A DNA stretch of 64,000 nucleotides, taken from NCBI RefSeq assembly GCF_900109545.1, contig NZ_FOAP01000012.1:62001-126000 (forward strand), in the 5' to 3' direction. The notes under the pieces were generated by a model. That model did not search any database, had not been told where the DNA came from, and saw only the letters and a program-made list of their open reading frames with translations. The translations under genes and the position numbers were made by a program. The DNA is from Stigmatella aurantiaca (lineage in GTDB: Bacteria; Myxococcota; Myxococcia; Myxococcales; Myxococcaceae). Of the stretch, positions 42,114 to 53,759 are shown piece by piece; within the stretch, counting starts at the first letter, position 1; each line of letters begins with the position of its first letter.

Positions 42114-42275
42114 ATGCACCAGAGCCGCCGTGTGTCGCTCGTGCTGTCTTTGCTGGCCGCTGCCGTGGGGGCCGCGCTCGTGGCTCCGGCCGCCGCGGTG
42201 GCCGCGGACTGTACCCCCCATTGCTACAAGCACCCCATCACCGGGGAGCTGATCTGCACCCCGCCCTGTCCGTAA
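42114..42275 (+). CDS. Small secreted four-cysteine peptide
   Basis: A 53-aa protein I do not recognise. Residues 1 to about 31 form a clear signal peptide: basic MHQSRR, an Ala/Leu/Val core and an Ala-rich cleavage region ending AVAA. The mature part is only about 22 residues and has four cysteines in a symmetric pattern: C-x3-C, ten residues, C-x3-C (CTPHC and CTPPC). Two disulfides or a metal site would be needed for stability. GGAG stands nine bases before ATG 42114; GTG 42111 is an alternative start. It has its own candidate promoter and terminator, so it is a single-gene unit between cstA-ybdD and the hydrolase island. Confidence 0.65.
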   Translation: MHQSRRVSLVLSLLAAAVGAALVAPAAAVAADCTPHCYKHPITGELICTPPCP

Positions 42276-42294
42276 CCCCCTTGCAACAGCCCTC

Positions 42295-42328
42295 CGCGCC
42301 CGGCCGCTCTCCTGAGTGACCGGGCGCG
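42295..42328 (+). terminator. Terminator after the small peptide gene
   Basis: CGCGCCCGG (42295-42303) pairs with CCGGGCGCG (42320-42328) across a 16-base loop, followed by AGTGTTTCT. It lies between the peptide gene stop and the GH30 start. Confidence 0.55.
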
Positions 42329-42355
42329 AGTGTTTCTCCCCCTCCGGAGTTGTTC

Positions 42356-44254
42356 ATGAACGCACAGTCCCCCACGCGCCGCGCCCCGCGCGGCAAGCTG
42401 ACCCTCGCCACACTCCTGCTGAGTGCCCTTCCCTTCTCCGCCGCGCACGCCGCGGGCGAGTCCGTCCAGGTCTGGTTGACCACCAGCTCGGGCAACACGC
42501 TCTCGAAGAAGCTGAGCGCCGAGGCCGCCAAGAAGTTCGGCCCGGAGAGCGGCACCGCCACCGCCATCGACGTCAACGAGGCGGTGACGTACCAGACCAT
42601 CGATGGCTTTGGCGGCGCGCTCACCGACTCGTCCGCCTGGCTCATCTTCAACTCGCCCCAGCGCAACGCCATCATGAACGACTTGTTCAACGTGGGCAGC
42701 GGCGGCGGGTACAACGTGGTCCGCCTGCCCATGGGCTCGTCGGACTTCGCGCGCAGCCACTACACCTACGACCAGACGTGCTGTGACTTGAATGACTTCT
42801 CGGTGAGTCACGACGTCCCCTACATCATTCCGCTCCTGCAGCAGGCGCGGCAGATCAACCCCGAGGTGAAGATCATGGCGGTGCCGTGGAGCGCGCCCGC
42901 CTGGCTGAAGTTCAACAACTCGCTCACCGGCGGCGGCTACCTGCGCAACGACCAGTACGGCCTGTACGCCAACTACTTCGTGAAGTTCCTCCAGGCCTAC
43001 AGCGGCCACGGGCTGCCCATCCACGCCTTCCTCATCCAGAATGAGCCGCACCACGCCGCCGGCGACTACGCCTCCATGCAGATGGAGCCGGCGGACCAGT
43101 CGAACTTCGCGGCCAACAACCTGCGGCCCGCGCTGAACAGCGCCGGCTTCGGCGGCGTGAAGATCCTCGCCTGGGACCACAACTGGCAGGAGAACGGCAG
43201 CACGTCGCGCTTCCCGTTCGACGTGATGAGCCACAACGGCGGCCAGGCCCAGGCGGCCGTGGCCGGCGTGGCCTACCACTGCTACGAGAGCGCGGACGGG
43301 TCCTACAGCGTCCAGTCCGACTTCCGCAACGCCTACCCCAACGAGGAGGTCCACTTCACCGAGTGCTCGGGCGGAGCGTGGGCCACGGACGCGGCCGGCA
43401 ACCTGTCGTGGGAGCTGCGCAACAACATCATCGGCCCGCTGCGCAACTGGGCGCGCACCTCGCTGTACTGGAACATCGCGTTGGATCCCAACAACGGCCC
43501 GCGCGTGGGTGGCTGCACGAACTGCCGCGGCATGCTCACCGTGAACAACGGCAACGGCACCTACACGAAGAACGAGGACTATTACGCCTGGGCGCACTTC
43601 GCCAAGGTGGTGCGCGCCGGCGCCGTGCGCCTGTCGTCCACGTCGCTGGGCAACAACAACATCGAGACCGTGGCCTTCCGCAACCCGGACGGCTCGCTGT
43701 CGATGGTGGCGCACAATTCCAACGGCTCCCAGGCCATCACCTTCAAGGTGCGCTGGGCCGGCCAGTCCTTTGACTACACGCTGCCGGCGCGCTCGGTGGC
43801 CTCCTTCAAGTGGAGCCGGGGCGCGGCGGCCACCGCCTACCGCCTCGTGAACAAGGCCACGGGCCGCTGCCTGGACGTCTCCGGCCCCAGCACCACGGAC
43901 GGCGCCGCCATCCACCAGTGGGGCTGCCACACCGGCTCCAGCCAGCAGTGGTCCATGGAGGCCACCGACAACGGCTACTACCGCTTCGTGTCGCGCTACA
44001 GCGGCAAGGCGCTGGATGTCGCCGACATGAGCGCCGCCGATGGCGCGAAGCTCCAGCAGTGGAGTGTCACCGGGGCCACCCACCAGCAGTTCAAGCCCAT
44101 CTCCCTCGGCAATGGCTACAACCGCCTGGAGGCCCGCCACAGCGGCAAGGTGCTGGACGTCACCGACTGCGCCACGAGCACCGACGGTGCCCGGATCCAG
44201 CAGTGGGCCTGGGCCAACAATGATTGTCAGCAATTCCGGCTTGAGCCGATGTAA
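42356..44254 (+). CDS. Secreted GH30 glycosidase with ricin-type lectin domain
   Basis: A 632-aa exported glycoside hydrolase family 30 enzyme. A signal peptide (about 1-34) precedes the barrel, with Glu230 in QNEPHH as acid/base and Glu336 in FTECSGG as nucleophile. The side beta-domain ends near 485. A CBM13/ricin B-type module (about 490-632) follows, with three QxW-like repeats (HQWGCH, QQWSVT, QQWAWA). GH30 members include beta-1,6-glucanases and glucosylceramidases; the fungal-wall context favours beta-1,6-glucan. ATG 42356 lies six bases after GGAG. Confidence 0.92.
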   Translation: MNAQSPTRRAPRGKLTLATLLLSALPFSAAHAAGESVQVWLTTSSGNTLSKKLSAEAAKKFGPESGTATAIDVNEAVTYQTIDGFGGALTDSSAWLIFNSPQRNAIMNDLFNVGSGGGYNVVRLPMGSSDFARSHYTYDQTCCDLNDFSVSHDVPYIIPLLQQARQINPEVKIMAVPWSAPAWLKFNNSLTGGGYLRNDQYGLYANYFVKFLQAYSGHGLPIHAFLIQNEPHHAAGDYASMQMEPADQSNFAANNLRPALNSAGFGGVKILAWDHNWQENGSTSRFPFDVMSHNGGQAQAAVAGVAYHCYESADGSYSVQSDFRNAYPNEEVHFTECSGGAWATDAAGNLSWELRNNIIGPLRNWARTSLYWNIALDPNNGPRVGGCTNCRGMLTVNNGNGTYTKNEDYYAWAHFAKVVRAGAVRLSSTSLGNNNIETVAFRNPDGSLSMVAHNSNGSQAITFKVRWAGQSFDYTLPARSVASFKWSRGAAATAYRLVNKATGRCLDVSGPSTTDGAAIHQWGCHTGSSQQWSMEATDNGYYRFVSRYSGKALDVADMSAADGAKLQQWSVTGATHQQFKPISLGNGYNRLEARHSGKVLDVTDCATSTDGARIQQWAWANNDCQQFRLEPM

Positions 44255-44277
44255 CACGTTTTAACGTCGTGACGGCC

Positions 44278-44292
44278 TGCGTCAATGACGCA
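44278..44292. promoter_or_regulatory. 15-base palindrome between GH30 and GH3 genes
   Basis: TGCGTCA-A-TGACGCA is a perfect 7-bp dyad around one base. It lies 24 bases after the GH30 stop, before the terminator. It could be a regulator site or part of a larger RNA fold; nothing more can be said. Confidence 0.3.
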
Positions 44293-44305
44293 AGAGGCCA
44301 TCCCC

Positions 44306-44343
44306 GTCCCGTGCTCCTCTCGACATTCGAGGGGGCACGGGAC
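44306..44343 (+). terminator. Intrinsic terminator after GH30
   Basis: GTCCCGTGC (44306-44314) pairs with GCACGGGAC (44335-44343), and the inner bases continue the stem almost fully to a three-base loop. TGTTTCATTT follows. This is a long and convincing intrinsic terminator, separating the GH30 gene from the GH3 gene. Confidence 0.85.
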
Positions 44344-44444
44344 TGTTTCATTTCAGCGTGTCATCCCCTTCTGATAGGCCATTGCCCGGAGTTTGCGCAC
44401 TCGCTGGACCGCCATCCTCCACCACCACCCCCGAAGGAGAAGAC

Positions 44445-47693
<3,249 letters not shown>

Positions 47694-47726
47694 CGGAAAC
47701 CCCCCGCGATTCTGGGGTGCCATCGG

Positions 47727-47766
47727 GACGGGGTGCTGTTAGTTCAGCGCCCCGTCTTTCTTTTTT
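47727..47766 (+). terminator. Intrinsic terminator after GH3
   Basis: GACGGGGTGCTG (47727-47738) pairs with CAGCGCCCCGTC (47745-47756), a 12-bp stem with one G-T pair and a six-base loop, followed by TTTCTTTTTT (47757-47766). A textbook intrinsic terminator. Confidence 0.92.
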
Positions 47767-47787
47767 CCCCCAAGGGAAGGAACCGCG

Positions 47788-48813
47788 ATGGCCAAGGAAC
47801 TCAAAGGGCGTGCAATCCACCTGAAGTCCCGTCCGCAGGGCGAGCCCACCGCCGCCAACTTCGAGCTGGTGGAGACCGCCGTCCCCGAGCCCGCCGAGGG
47901 GCAGATCCTCGTGTGCAACCTGTTCATGTCCGTGGACCCGTACATGCGCGGGCGCATGAACGACGTGAAGTCCTACGTGCCCCCCTTCCAGGTGGGCCAG
48001 CCGCTGGACGGGGGCGTGGTGGGCCAGGTGGTCCACTCCAAGGCGCTGGGCTACGAGGAGGGGGACTTCGTCACCGGCATGGGCGGCTGGCGCGAGTACC
48101 ACGTCGCCCCGGCCAACCAGTACATGAAGGTGGACCCGGGCGTGGGCTCGCTGTCCGCGTACCTGGGCGTGCTCGGCATGCCGGGCATGACGGCGTACGT
48201 GGGGCTGCTGGATCTCGGCAAGCCCCAGGCCGGCGAGACGGTGTTCGTCTCCGGCGCGGCCGGCGCGGTGGGCGGCCTGGTGGGGCAGATCGCCAAGCTC
48301 AAGGGCTGCCGGGTGGTGGGCAGCGCGGGCTCCGCGGAGAAGGTGAAGCACCTGCGCGAGGAGCTCGGCTTCGATGACGCCTTCAACTACAAGGACGGCC
48401 CGGTGGCGCAGACCCTGGAGCGCACCTGCCCCGGCGGCATCGACGTCTACTTCGACAACGTGGGCGGCGAGCACCTGGAGGCCTCCATCGGGAAGATGAA
48501 CAACTACGGGCGCATCGTCCTGTGTGGCGCCATCTCCCAGTACAACGCCACGGCGCCCGCGCCCGGCCCCCGCAACCTCATGCTGGCCGTGGGCCGGCGC
48601 CTCACGCTCCAGGGCTTCATCATCAGCGACGAGCGCCACATGGAGCGGCGCCCGGACTTCCTGCGCGATGTGGGCGGCTGGCTGCGCGAGAAGAAGGTGA
48701 AGGAGGTGGAGACGGTGGTGGAGGGGCTGGACAAGGCGCCCGAGGCCTTCATCGGCCTGCTGCGGGGCCACAACACCGGGAAGATGGTGGTGAAGCTGGC
48801 CTCCCCCGTCTGA
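47788..48813 (+). CDS. NADP-dependent alkenal/one oxidoreductase (MDR family)
   Basis: A 341-aa zinc-free medium-chain reductase of the leukotriene B4 dehydrogenase/CurA group, which reduces alpha,beta-unsaturated carbonyls with NADPH. Family marks are SVDPYMRGRMND near residue 48, the PGMTAYVGLL segment, the nucleotide loop VSGAAGAVGGLVGQIAKL near 152 and YFDNVGGEHLEA. The typical zinc-binding cysteines are absent. ATG 47788 has AAGGGAAGG. It stands between hydrolase genes with terminators on both sides, so it is transcribed alone and its presence in the island may be incidental. It could detoxify reactive carbonyls. Confidence 0.92.
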   Translation: MAKELKGRAIHLKSRPQGEPTAANFELVETAVPEPAEGQILVCNLFMSVDPYMRGRMNDVKSYVPPFQVGQPLDGGVVGQVVHSKALGYEEGDFVTGMGGWREYHVAPANQYMKVDPGVGSLSAYLGVLGMPGMTAYVGLLDLGKPQAGETVFVSGAAGAVGGLVGQIAKLKGCRVVGSAGSAEKVKHLREELGFDDAFNYKDGPVAQTLERTCPGGIDVYFDNVGGEHLEASIGKMNNYGRIVLCGAISQYNATAPAPGPRNLMLAVGRRLTLQGFIISDERHMERRPDFLRDVGGWLREKKVKEVETVVEGLDKAPEAFIGLLRGHNTGKMVVKLASPV

Positions 48814-48840
48814 GCCCCGGGAAATACGACAGGGGCTTTT
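48813..48840 (+). terminator. Candidate terminator after the MDR gene
   Basis: AGCCCC (48813-48818, beginning at the stop codon's last base) pairs with GGGGCT (48832-48837) around a 13-base loop, with four T residues following. Moderate strength. Confidence 0.5.
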
Positions 48841-48879
48841 GACCCGAAAGTCAGGTTGTCCACCTCTATCCTCGTGAAC

Positions 48880-48909
48880 CCGGAAGGCAGTTTTTTCCCT
48901 GCCTTCTGG
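48880..48909 (+). other. Stem-loop in the chitinase leader
   Basis: CCGGAAGGCAG (48880-48890) pairs with CTGCCTTCTGG (48899-48909), 11 bp including one G-T pair, with an eight-base loop TTTTTTCC. It lies 29 bases before the chitinase start and its ribosome site. It may stabilise the mRNA or modulate translation. Confidence 0.5.
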
Positions 48910-48938
48910 ACACCCGCTGGAACAGAGAGGACACCCCC

Positions 48939-50369
48939 TTGGCCCGCTTCGTCTCCCCGTTTCGACACCTGGTCTTTGGCGCCGCTTGCCTGAGCGCGCT
49001 GGCGGCCTGCTCCGGACCGATGGACGCTCCCACCGAGGAGCCCACGGCCACGCAGGAGCAGCCCGCGCTCGCCACCAAGGTGGTGGGCTACTTCCCCAGC
49101 TGGGCCGGCGACGTCAACGCCATCCAGTACGACAAGCTCTCCCACATCAACTACGCCTTCATCGTCCCCACCGCGCAGGGTGGGCTGACCGGGCCCAGCA
49201 GCAGCGACAGCCGGCTCCGCTCGCTGGTGTCCGCGGCGCACGCCCGGGGCGTCAAGGTCTCCATCGCCGTGGGCGGATGGAACAACGGCAATGACTCGGG
49301 CTTCGAGCAGCTGGCCGCCAACCCCAGCACCCGCACGGCCTTCGTCAACAACCTGGTGAACTACGTGAACCAGGCCGGGCTGGACGGCGTGGACATCGAC
49401 TGGGAGTACCCGGATCCGGGCACCTCGGCGACCAACTTCGCGGCGCTGATGCGCGAGCTGTCCACCGCGATGCACAGCCGCGGCAAGCTGCTTACCGCCG
49501 CCGTGGTGGCCAACGGCTACACGGGCGGCGGCGTCCCCACGGCCACCTTCGCCGACGTGGATTTCCTCAACATCATGGCCTACGACGGCGGCCAGCCGCA
49601 CTCGACGTACACCTACGCCGTCCAGTCGCTGGACTACTGGCTGGGCCGCGGCCTCCCCAAGGAGAAGGCCGTGCTGGGCGTGCCGTTCTACGGCCGCTCG
49701 CCGTCCACCTACGAGGGCTACAAGTCCCTGGTCGCCCGTGACTCGCAGGCGCCCTACAAGGACAACGTCGGCGACGTCTATTACAACGGCATCGCCACCA
49801 TCCAGTCGAAGACCACGCTCGGGATGCAGCGCGGCGGCGGCGTGATGATCTGGGACATCTCGGATGACGCCACCGGCAGCGCCTCGCTGCTGACCGCCAT
49901 CTACCAGCGGGCGCAGGGCACCACGCCCCCGGTGACGGGCAACCTGCTGGCCAACGCCGGCTTCGAGAACGGCAACCTGTCGAGCTGGAACTCCGAGTGG
50001 CACAACGCCGCGCTGGCGCACAAGGTGGACACGGACACCGTCTACGCGGGCAGCTACAAGCTCACCCACTACGCCTCCGCGGCCTACCAGCAGGTGACGG
50101 GCCAGTCGCTGTCCGTGACCAACGGCACCTACCGCGCCAGCGTCTGGGCCCGCTCCAGCGGCGGCCAGCGCGCGCTGCGCCTGTATGCCAAGAACCACGG
50201 CGGCGCCGAGCTGACCGCGGAGGTCGGCTCCGGCGCGGTGACGGGGTGGACGAAGTACACCATCAGCAACATCCCGGTCACCACGGGCGCCGTCGAAATC
50301 GGCGTCTACAGCGACGCCAACGCGCAGAACTGGTCGGCCTTCGATCAGTTCGAGCTCGTCAAGCAGTAA
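48939..50369 (+). CDS. GH18 chitinase lipoprotein with C-terminal carbohydrate-binding module
   Basis: A 476-aa exported glycoside hydrolase family 18 enzyme, which cleaves chitin with a retaining, substrate-assisted mechanism. The lipobox LAAC gives Cys24; a short Pro/Thr/Glu linker leads to the catalytic domain (about 46-325). The active-site DGVDIDWE is at 149-156 with Glu156 catalytic, and SIAVGGW at 108-114. The C-terminal 142 residues form a beta-sandwich module nearly identical to that of the next gene. The start codon is TTG 48939, preceded by AGAGAGG; no ATG gives the signal peptide. Chitinase with GH3 and GH30 neighbours points to fungal or arthropod material. Confidence 0.93.
   Translation: MARFVSPFRHLVFGAACLSALAACSGPMDAPTEEPTATQEQPALATKVVGYFPSWAGDVNAIQYDKLSHINYAFIVPTAQGGLTGPSSSDSRLRSLVSAAHARGVKVSIAVGGWNNGNDSGFEQLAANPSTRTAFVNNLVNYVNQAGLDGVDIDWEYPDPGTSATNFAALMRELSTAMHSRGKLLTAAVVANGYTGGGVPTATFADVDFLNIMAYDGGQPHSTYTYAVQSLDYWLGRGLPKEKAVLGVPFYGRSPSTYEGYKSLVARDSQAPYKDNVGDVYYNGIATIQSKTTLGMQRGGGVMIWDISDDATGSASLLTAIYQRAQGTTPPVTGNLLANAGFENGNLSSWNSEWHNAALAHKVDTDTVYAGSYKLTHYASAAYQQVTGQSLSVTNGTYRASVWARSSGGQRALRLYAKNHGGAELTAEVGSGAVTGWTKYTISNIPVTTGAVEIGVYSDANAQNWSAFDQFELVKQ
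49941..50366 (+). repeat. Carbohydrate-binding module copy A
   Basis: A 426-bp segment encoding the chitinase C-terminal module. Its counterpart at 51865-52290 has the same length without gaps, and about 118 of 142 residues agree. A 73-base stretch (50150-50222) is identical in DNA to 52074-52146. Confidence 0.9.
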
Positions 50370-50397
50370 GCCCTCGCGCCCCCACCGAATACACACC

Positions 50398-52293
50398 ATG
50401 AATTCTCTGACGACGTGGAAGCGCCGGGCGGCTTCGGCCCTGGCCCTGGGCACCCTCGCCGCGGGAACGGCCGCTTCGGCCGCCCCCACCGCGCAGGTCA
50501 TCTGGAGCTCCGAGAAGAACCCGGGCAACGGCAGCTGGTTCAGCGGGCCCTCCTCCATTCCCTACGCCCTGAGCCCGCAGGCCAACATCGCCCTGACGAG
50601 CCCCACCACCACGCAGGCCACGACGCTCGCGGTGGACCCCGCGGTGCAGTACCAGACCATGCTGGGCATCGGCACCTCGATGGAGGAGTCGACCATCTAC
50701 AACCTGTCGCGCATGTCCCTGGCGAAGCGGACCGAGGTGCTCAAGCAGCTGTTGGATCCCGCCACCGGCGCGGGCATCAACCTGCTGCGCATCACCTTCG
50801 GGGCCTCTGACTTCACCGCGCGCGCCTTCTACACGTACGACGACCGGCCCGCGGGACAGACGGACCCCAACCTCACGTACTTCTCGATCCAGAAGGACAT
50901 CGACTACAACATCATCTCGACGCTCAAGCAGGCGCTGGCGGTCAACCCCAACCTGAAGATCTTCGCCAGCCCCTGGAGCCCGCCGGCCTGGATGAAGGAC
51001 AACGGCAGCCTCATCGGCGGCAAGCTGCTGACGCAGCACATCCCCACCCTGGCGGTGTACTACCGCAAGGCCATCCAGGCCTACCAGCAGCAGGGCATCC
51101 CCATCTACGCGATGACGGTCCAGAACGAGCCCCTGTACACGGCCCCGGACTACCCCAGCACGTCGGTGAGCCCCGCGCAGTCCAAGCAGCTCACGCTCGC
51201 GCTGAAGAACGAGCTGAACGCGCACGGGCTGAGCACGCGCATCTGGGCGTATGACCACAACTTCGACTCGGCCTGGTCCTACGTGCCCACCCTCCTGGAT
51301 GACGCCGCGTCGAACGCGGCGGTGGATGGCGTGGCCTTCCACGACTACGCGGGCGAGCCCAGCGTCATGACCGAGGTGCGCAACGCCTACCCGAACAAGA
51401 ACATCCTGATGACCGAGCGCGCCGTGTGGGGCACGGCGGGCGCGGACCGGATGGCGCAGTACTTCCGCAACTGGGCGGCCGGGTACAACTCCTGGGTGAC
51501 GATGCTGGACAGCAACATCCAGCCGGAGAAGTGGACCGGAACCCCGGGCCCCACGATGCTCATCCAGAGCGCCTCCGCGCCTGACACGTACTGGGCGCTG
51601 CCCGAGTACTACCTTCTCGGCCAGTACTCGAAGTACGTGAAGGCGGGTGCCAAGCGCATCTCCAGCAGCTACGGCTCGGCCAGCACCGTGACGAACGTGT
51701 CCTTCCTCAACCCGGACAACACGGTGGTGTCCGTCGTCATCAACCAGACCGCCGCGAGCCAGCGCTTCAAGCTGTCCTCGGATGGGTGGGAGTTGCTCGC
51801 CACGCTGCCGGCGAAGACGGTGGGCACGTACGTCTGGACGCGCGAGGCCGGCCCCACGCCCACGAACCTGCTCACCGACCCCGGCTTCGAGAACGGCAAC
51901 CTGTCGGCCTGGAACTCCGAGTGGCACAGCGCGGAGCTGGCCCACAAGGTGGACACGGACACCGTGTACACGGGCAACTACAAGCTCACCCACTACTCGG
52001 CCGCCACCTACCAGCAGCTCACCGGCCAGACGAAGGGCGTGGCCAACGGTACCTACCGCGCCGGTGTCTGGGTCCGCTCCAGCGGCGGCCAGCGCGCGCT
52101 GCGCCTGTATGCCAAGAACCACGGCGGCGCCGAGCTGACCGCGGAGATCGGCACGGGCGCGGTGACGGGGTGGACGAAGTACACCATCAACAACATCCCG
52201 GTCACCACGGGCACCGTCGAAATCGGCGTCTACAGCGACGCCAACGGTCAGAACTGGGCGGCCTTCGACCAGTTCGAGCTCGTCAAGCAGTAG
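50398..52293 (+). CDS. Secreted GH30 glycosidase with C-terminal carbohydrate-binding module
   Basis: A 631-aa exported GH30 enzyme, only distantly similar to the other GH30 in this island. A signal peptide (about 1-28) precedes the catalytic domain, with Glu244 (VQNEPLY) as acid/base and Glu340 (LMTERAVWG) as nucleophile. The beta-side domain runs to about 485. The C-terminal module (about 490-631) is the same as the chitinase's. It starts 28 bases after the chitinase stop and lacks a visible ribosome site; the two genes probably share a transcript. A likely job is beta-1,6- or related glucan cleavage. A terminator follows. Confidence 0.92.
   Translation: MNSLTTWKRRAASALALGTLAAGTAASAAPTAQVIWSSEKNPGNGSWFSGPSSIPYALSPQANIALTSPTTTQATTLAVDPAVQYQTMLGIGTSMEESTIYNLSRMSLAKRTEVLKQLLDPATGAGINLLRITFGASDFTARAFYTYDDRPAGQTDPNLTYFSIQKDIDYNIISTLKQALAVNPNLKIFASPWSPPAWMKDNGSLIGGKLLTQHIPTLAVYYRKAIQAYQQQGIPIYAMTVQNEPLYTAPDYPSTSVSPAQSKQLTLALKNELNAHGLSTRIWAYDHNFDSAWSYVPTLLDDAASNAAVDGVAFHDYAGEPSVMTEVRNAYPNKNILMTERAVWGTAGADRMAQYFRNWAAGYNSWVTMLDSNIQPEKWTGTPGPTMLIQSASAPDTYWALPEYYLLGQYSKYVKAGAKRISSSYGSASTVTNVSFLNPDNTVVSVVINQTAASQRFKLSSDGWELLATLPAKTVGTYVWTREAGPTPTNLLTDPGFENGNLSAWNSEWHSAELAHKVDTDTVYTGNYKLTHYSAATYQQLTGQTKGVANGTYRAGVWVRSSGGQRALRLYAKNHGGAELTAEIGTGAVTGWTKYTINNIPVTTGTVEIGVYSDANGQNWAAFDQFELVKQ
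51865..52290 (+). repeat. Carbohydrate-binding module copy B
   Basis: A 426-bp segment ending the second GH30 gene, collinear with 49941-50366. The 3' two-thirds are far more alike than the 5' third, with one run of 73 identical bases (52074-52146). Confidence 0.9.
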
Positions 52294-52304
52294 CCTCCCC
52301 TGCC

Positions 52305-52331
52305 GCCGGTGCCCTTTTCCTGGGCACCGGC
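52305..52331. terminator. Bidirectional terminator after the GH18-GH30 pair
   Basis: GCCGGTGCCC (52305-52314) pairs perfectly with GGGCACCGGC (52322-52331) around TTTTCCT. It lies between the convergent GH30 and amt genes. Confidence 0.8.
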
Positions 52332-52341
52332 CGGTGGGCGC

Positions 52342-53724
52342 CTACGCCGGGACTGGAACAGAGCGCTCCGGGGTGGGCGCCTCGGCCTTGAGGGCCGGGG
52401 AAGCCTCGGGCGCGGCGGCGGCCACGGCCGTCTCGCCCACGGTCTCCCCGTGCTGGCTGAGATCCAACCCTTCCTCCTCCTGCGCCTGCGTGACGCGCAG
52501 CGGAACGATGAGGTTGACCACCTTGTAGAGGAGGTAGGAGCCCGCGAAGGAGAAGACGGTGACGATGCCCAGCGCGAGCAGGTGCATCAGGAAGGTGTCC
52601 GTCTTGCCGGTGATGAGGCCCACGTCCTTGGCCAGCACGCCGGTGAGCACCATGCCCACCACGCCGCCCAGGCCGTGGCAGGGGAACACATCCAGGGTGT
52701 CATCCAGCGCGGTGCGGCTCTTGAAGTGCGCCGCGGCGTTGCTGACGACGCTGGCCACGAAGCCCACCAGGATGCTCTGGCCCACGGTGATGAAGCCGGC
52801 CGCGGGCGTCACGGCCACCAGGCCCACCACCGCGCCCACGCAGGCGCCCAGGGCGTTCGGCTTGCGGCCGCGCATCCAGTCGAAGGCCATCCACGTGAGC
52901 ATGGCGGAGGCCGAGGCGGTGTTGGTGGTGGCGAAGGCGAGCGTGGCCAGCGACGAGGCGGACAGCGCCGAGCCCGCGTTGAAGCCGAACCAGCCGAACC
53001 ACAGCATGCCCGTGCCCAGCAGGACGAACGGGAGGTTGGCGGGCGTGTGGGGGGTGTTCTCCACGTGCACCTTGCGGCGGCCCAGCACCAGGGCGCCGGC
53101 CAGCGCCGCGAAGCCCGCGGACATGTGCACCACCGTGCCGCCCGCGAAGTCGAGCACGCCCCACTTGCGCAGGAAGCCCTCCGGGTGCCACGTCCAGTGC
53201 GCCAGCGGCGCGTAGATGAACAGGCTGAAGAGCACCATGAAGAGGACGTACGCCTTGAAGCGCACGCGCTCGGCGAACGCGCCGGTGATGAGCGCCGGGG
53301 TGATGATGGCGAACTTCAGCTGGAACAGCGCGAAGAGCATCAGCGGGATGGTGGGCGCCAGGTCCGGGTGCGTCTCCCCGCCCACGCCGCTGAACATGAA
53401 GAACGTCCGGGGGTCTCCGATGAGGCCGTGGAAGCTGTCACCGAAGCACAGGCTGAAGCCCACCACCACCCACATCAGGGTGATGACGGCCATGGCCATG
53501 TAGCTCTGGAGCAGCGTGGACACGACGTTCTTCAGCCGCACCATGCCGCCGTAGAAGAACGACAGCCCGGGCGTCATCAACAGCACGAGCGCCGTGGCGG
53601 TGAGGATCCAGGCCGTGTCGGCCGCGTTGATGGGTCCTCCCTGCTTCACCTGGGCCGCCGGTGTCACGAATGCGCCCAGGACCGCCAGGACCGCCAGGAC
53701 CGCTACCGCCCACCCCTTCTTCAT
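52342..53724 (-). CDS. amt: Ammonium transporter
   Basis: A 460-aa Amt/MEP/Rh channel that takes up ammonium. A cleavable-type hydrophobic N-terminus precedes 11 predicted spans. Signature parts are FFYGGMVRLKNVVSTLLQS, the pore-lining DFAGGTVVHMSAGFAALAGALVLG (here with the first pore His) and CHGLGGVVGMVLTGV (the second). The tail is extended with an Ala/Glu/Pro-rich end. ATG 53724 has AGAGGAG five bases ahead. A sigma-54-like promoter lies upstream. No glnK is next to it, unlike the arrangement in many bacteria. Confidence 0.95.
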   Translation of the reverse strand: MKKGWAVAVLAVLAVLGAFVTPAAQVKQGGPINAADTAWILTATALVLLMTPGLSFFYGGMVRLKNVVSTLLQSYMAMAVITLMWVVVGFSLCFGDSFHGLIGDPRTFFMFSGVGGETHPDLAPTIPLMLFALFQLKFAIITPALITGAFAERVRFKAYVLFMVLFSLFIYAPLAHWTWHPEGFLRKWGVLDFAGGTVVHMSAGFAALAGALVLGRRKVHVENTPHTPANLPFVLLGTGMLWFGWFGFNAGSALSASSLATLAFATTNTASASAMLTWMAFDWMRGRKPNALGACVGAVVGLVAVTPAAGFITVGQSILVGFVASVVSNAAAHFKSRTALDDTLDVFPCHGLGGVVGMVLTGVLAKDVGLITGKTDTFLMHLLALGIVTVFSFAGSYLLYKVVNLIVPLRVTQAQEEEGLDLSQHGETVGETAVAAAAPEASPALKAEAPTPERSVPVPA

Positions 53725-53759
53725 GGCTTCTCCTCTGCAGAGACCGACGCACTGCATCG

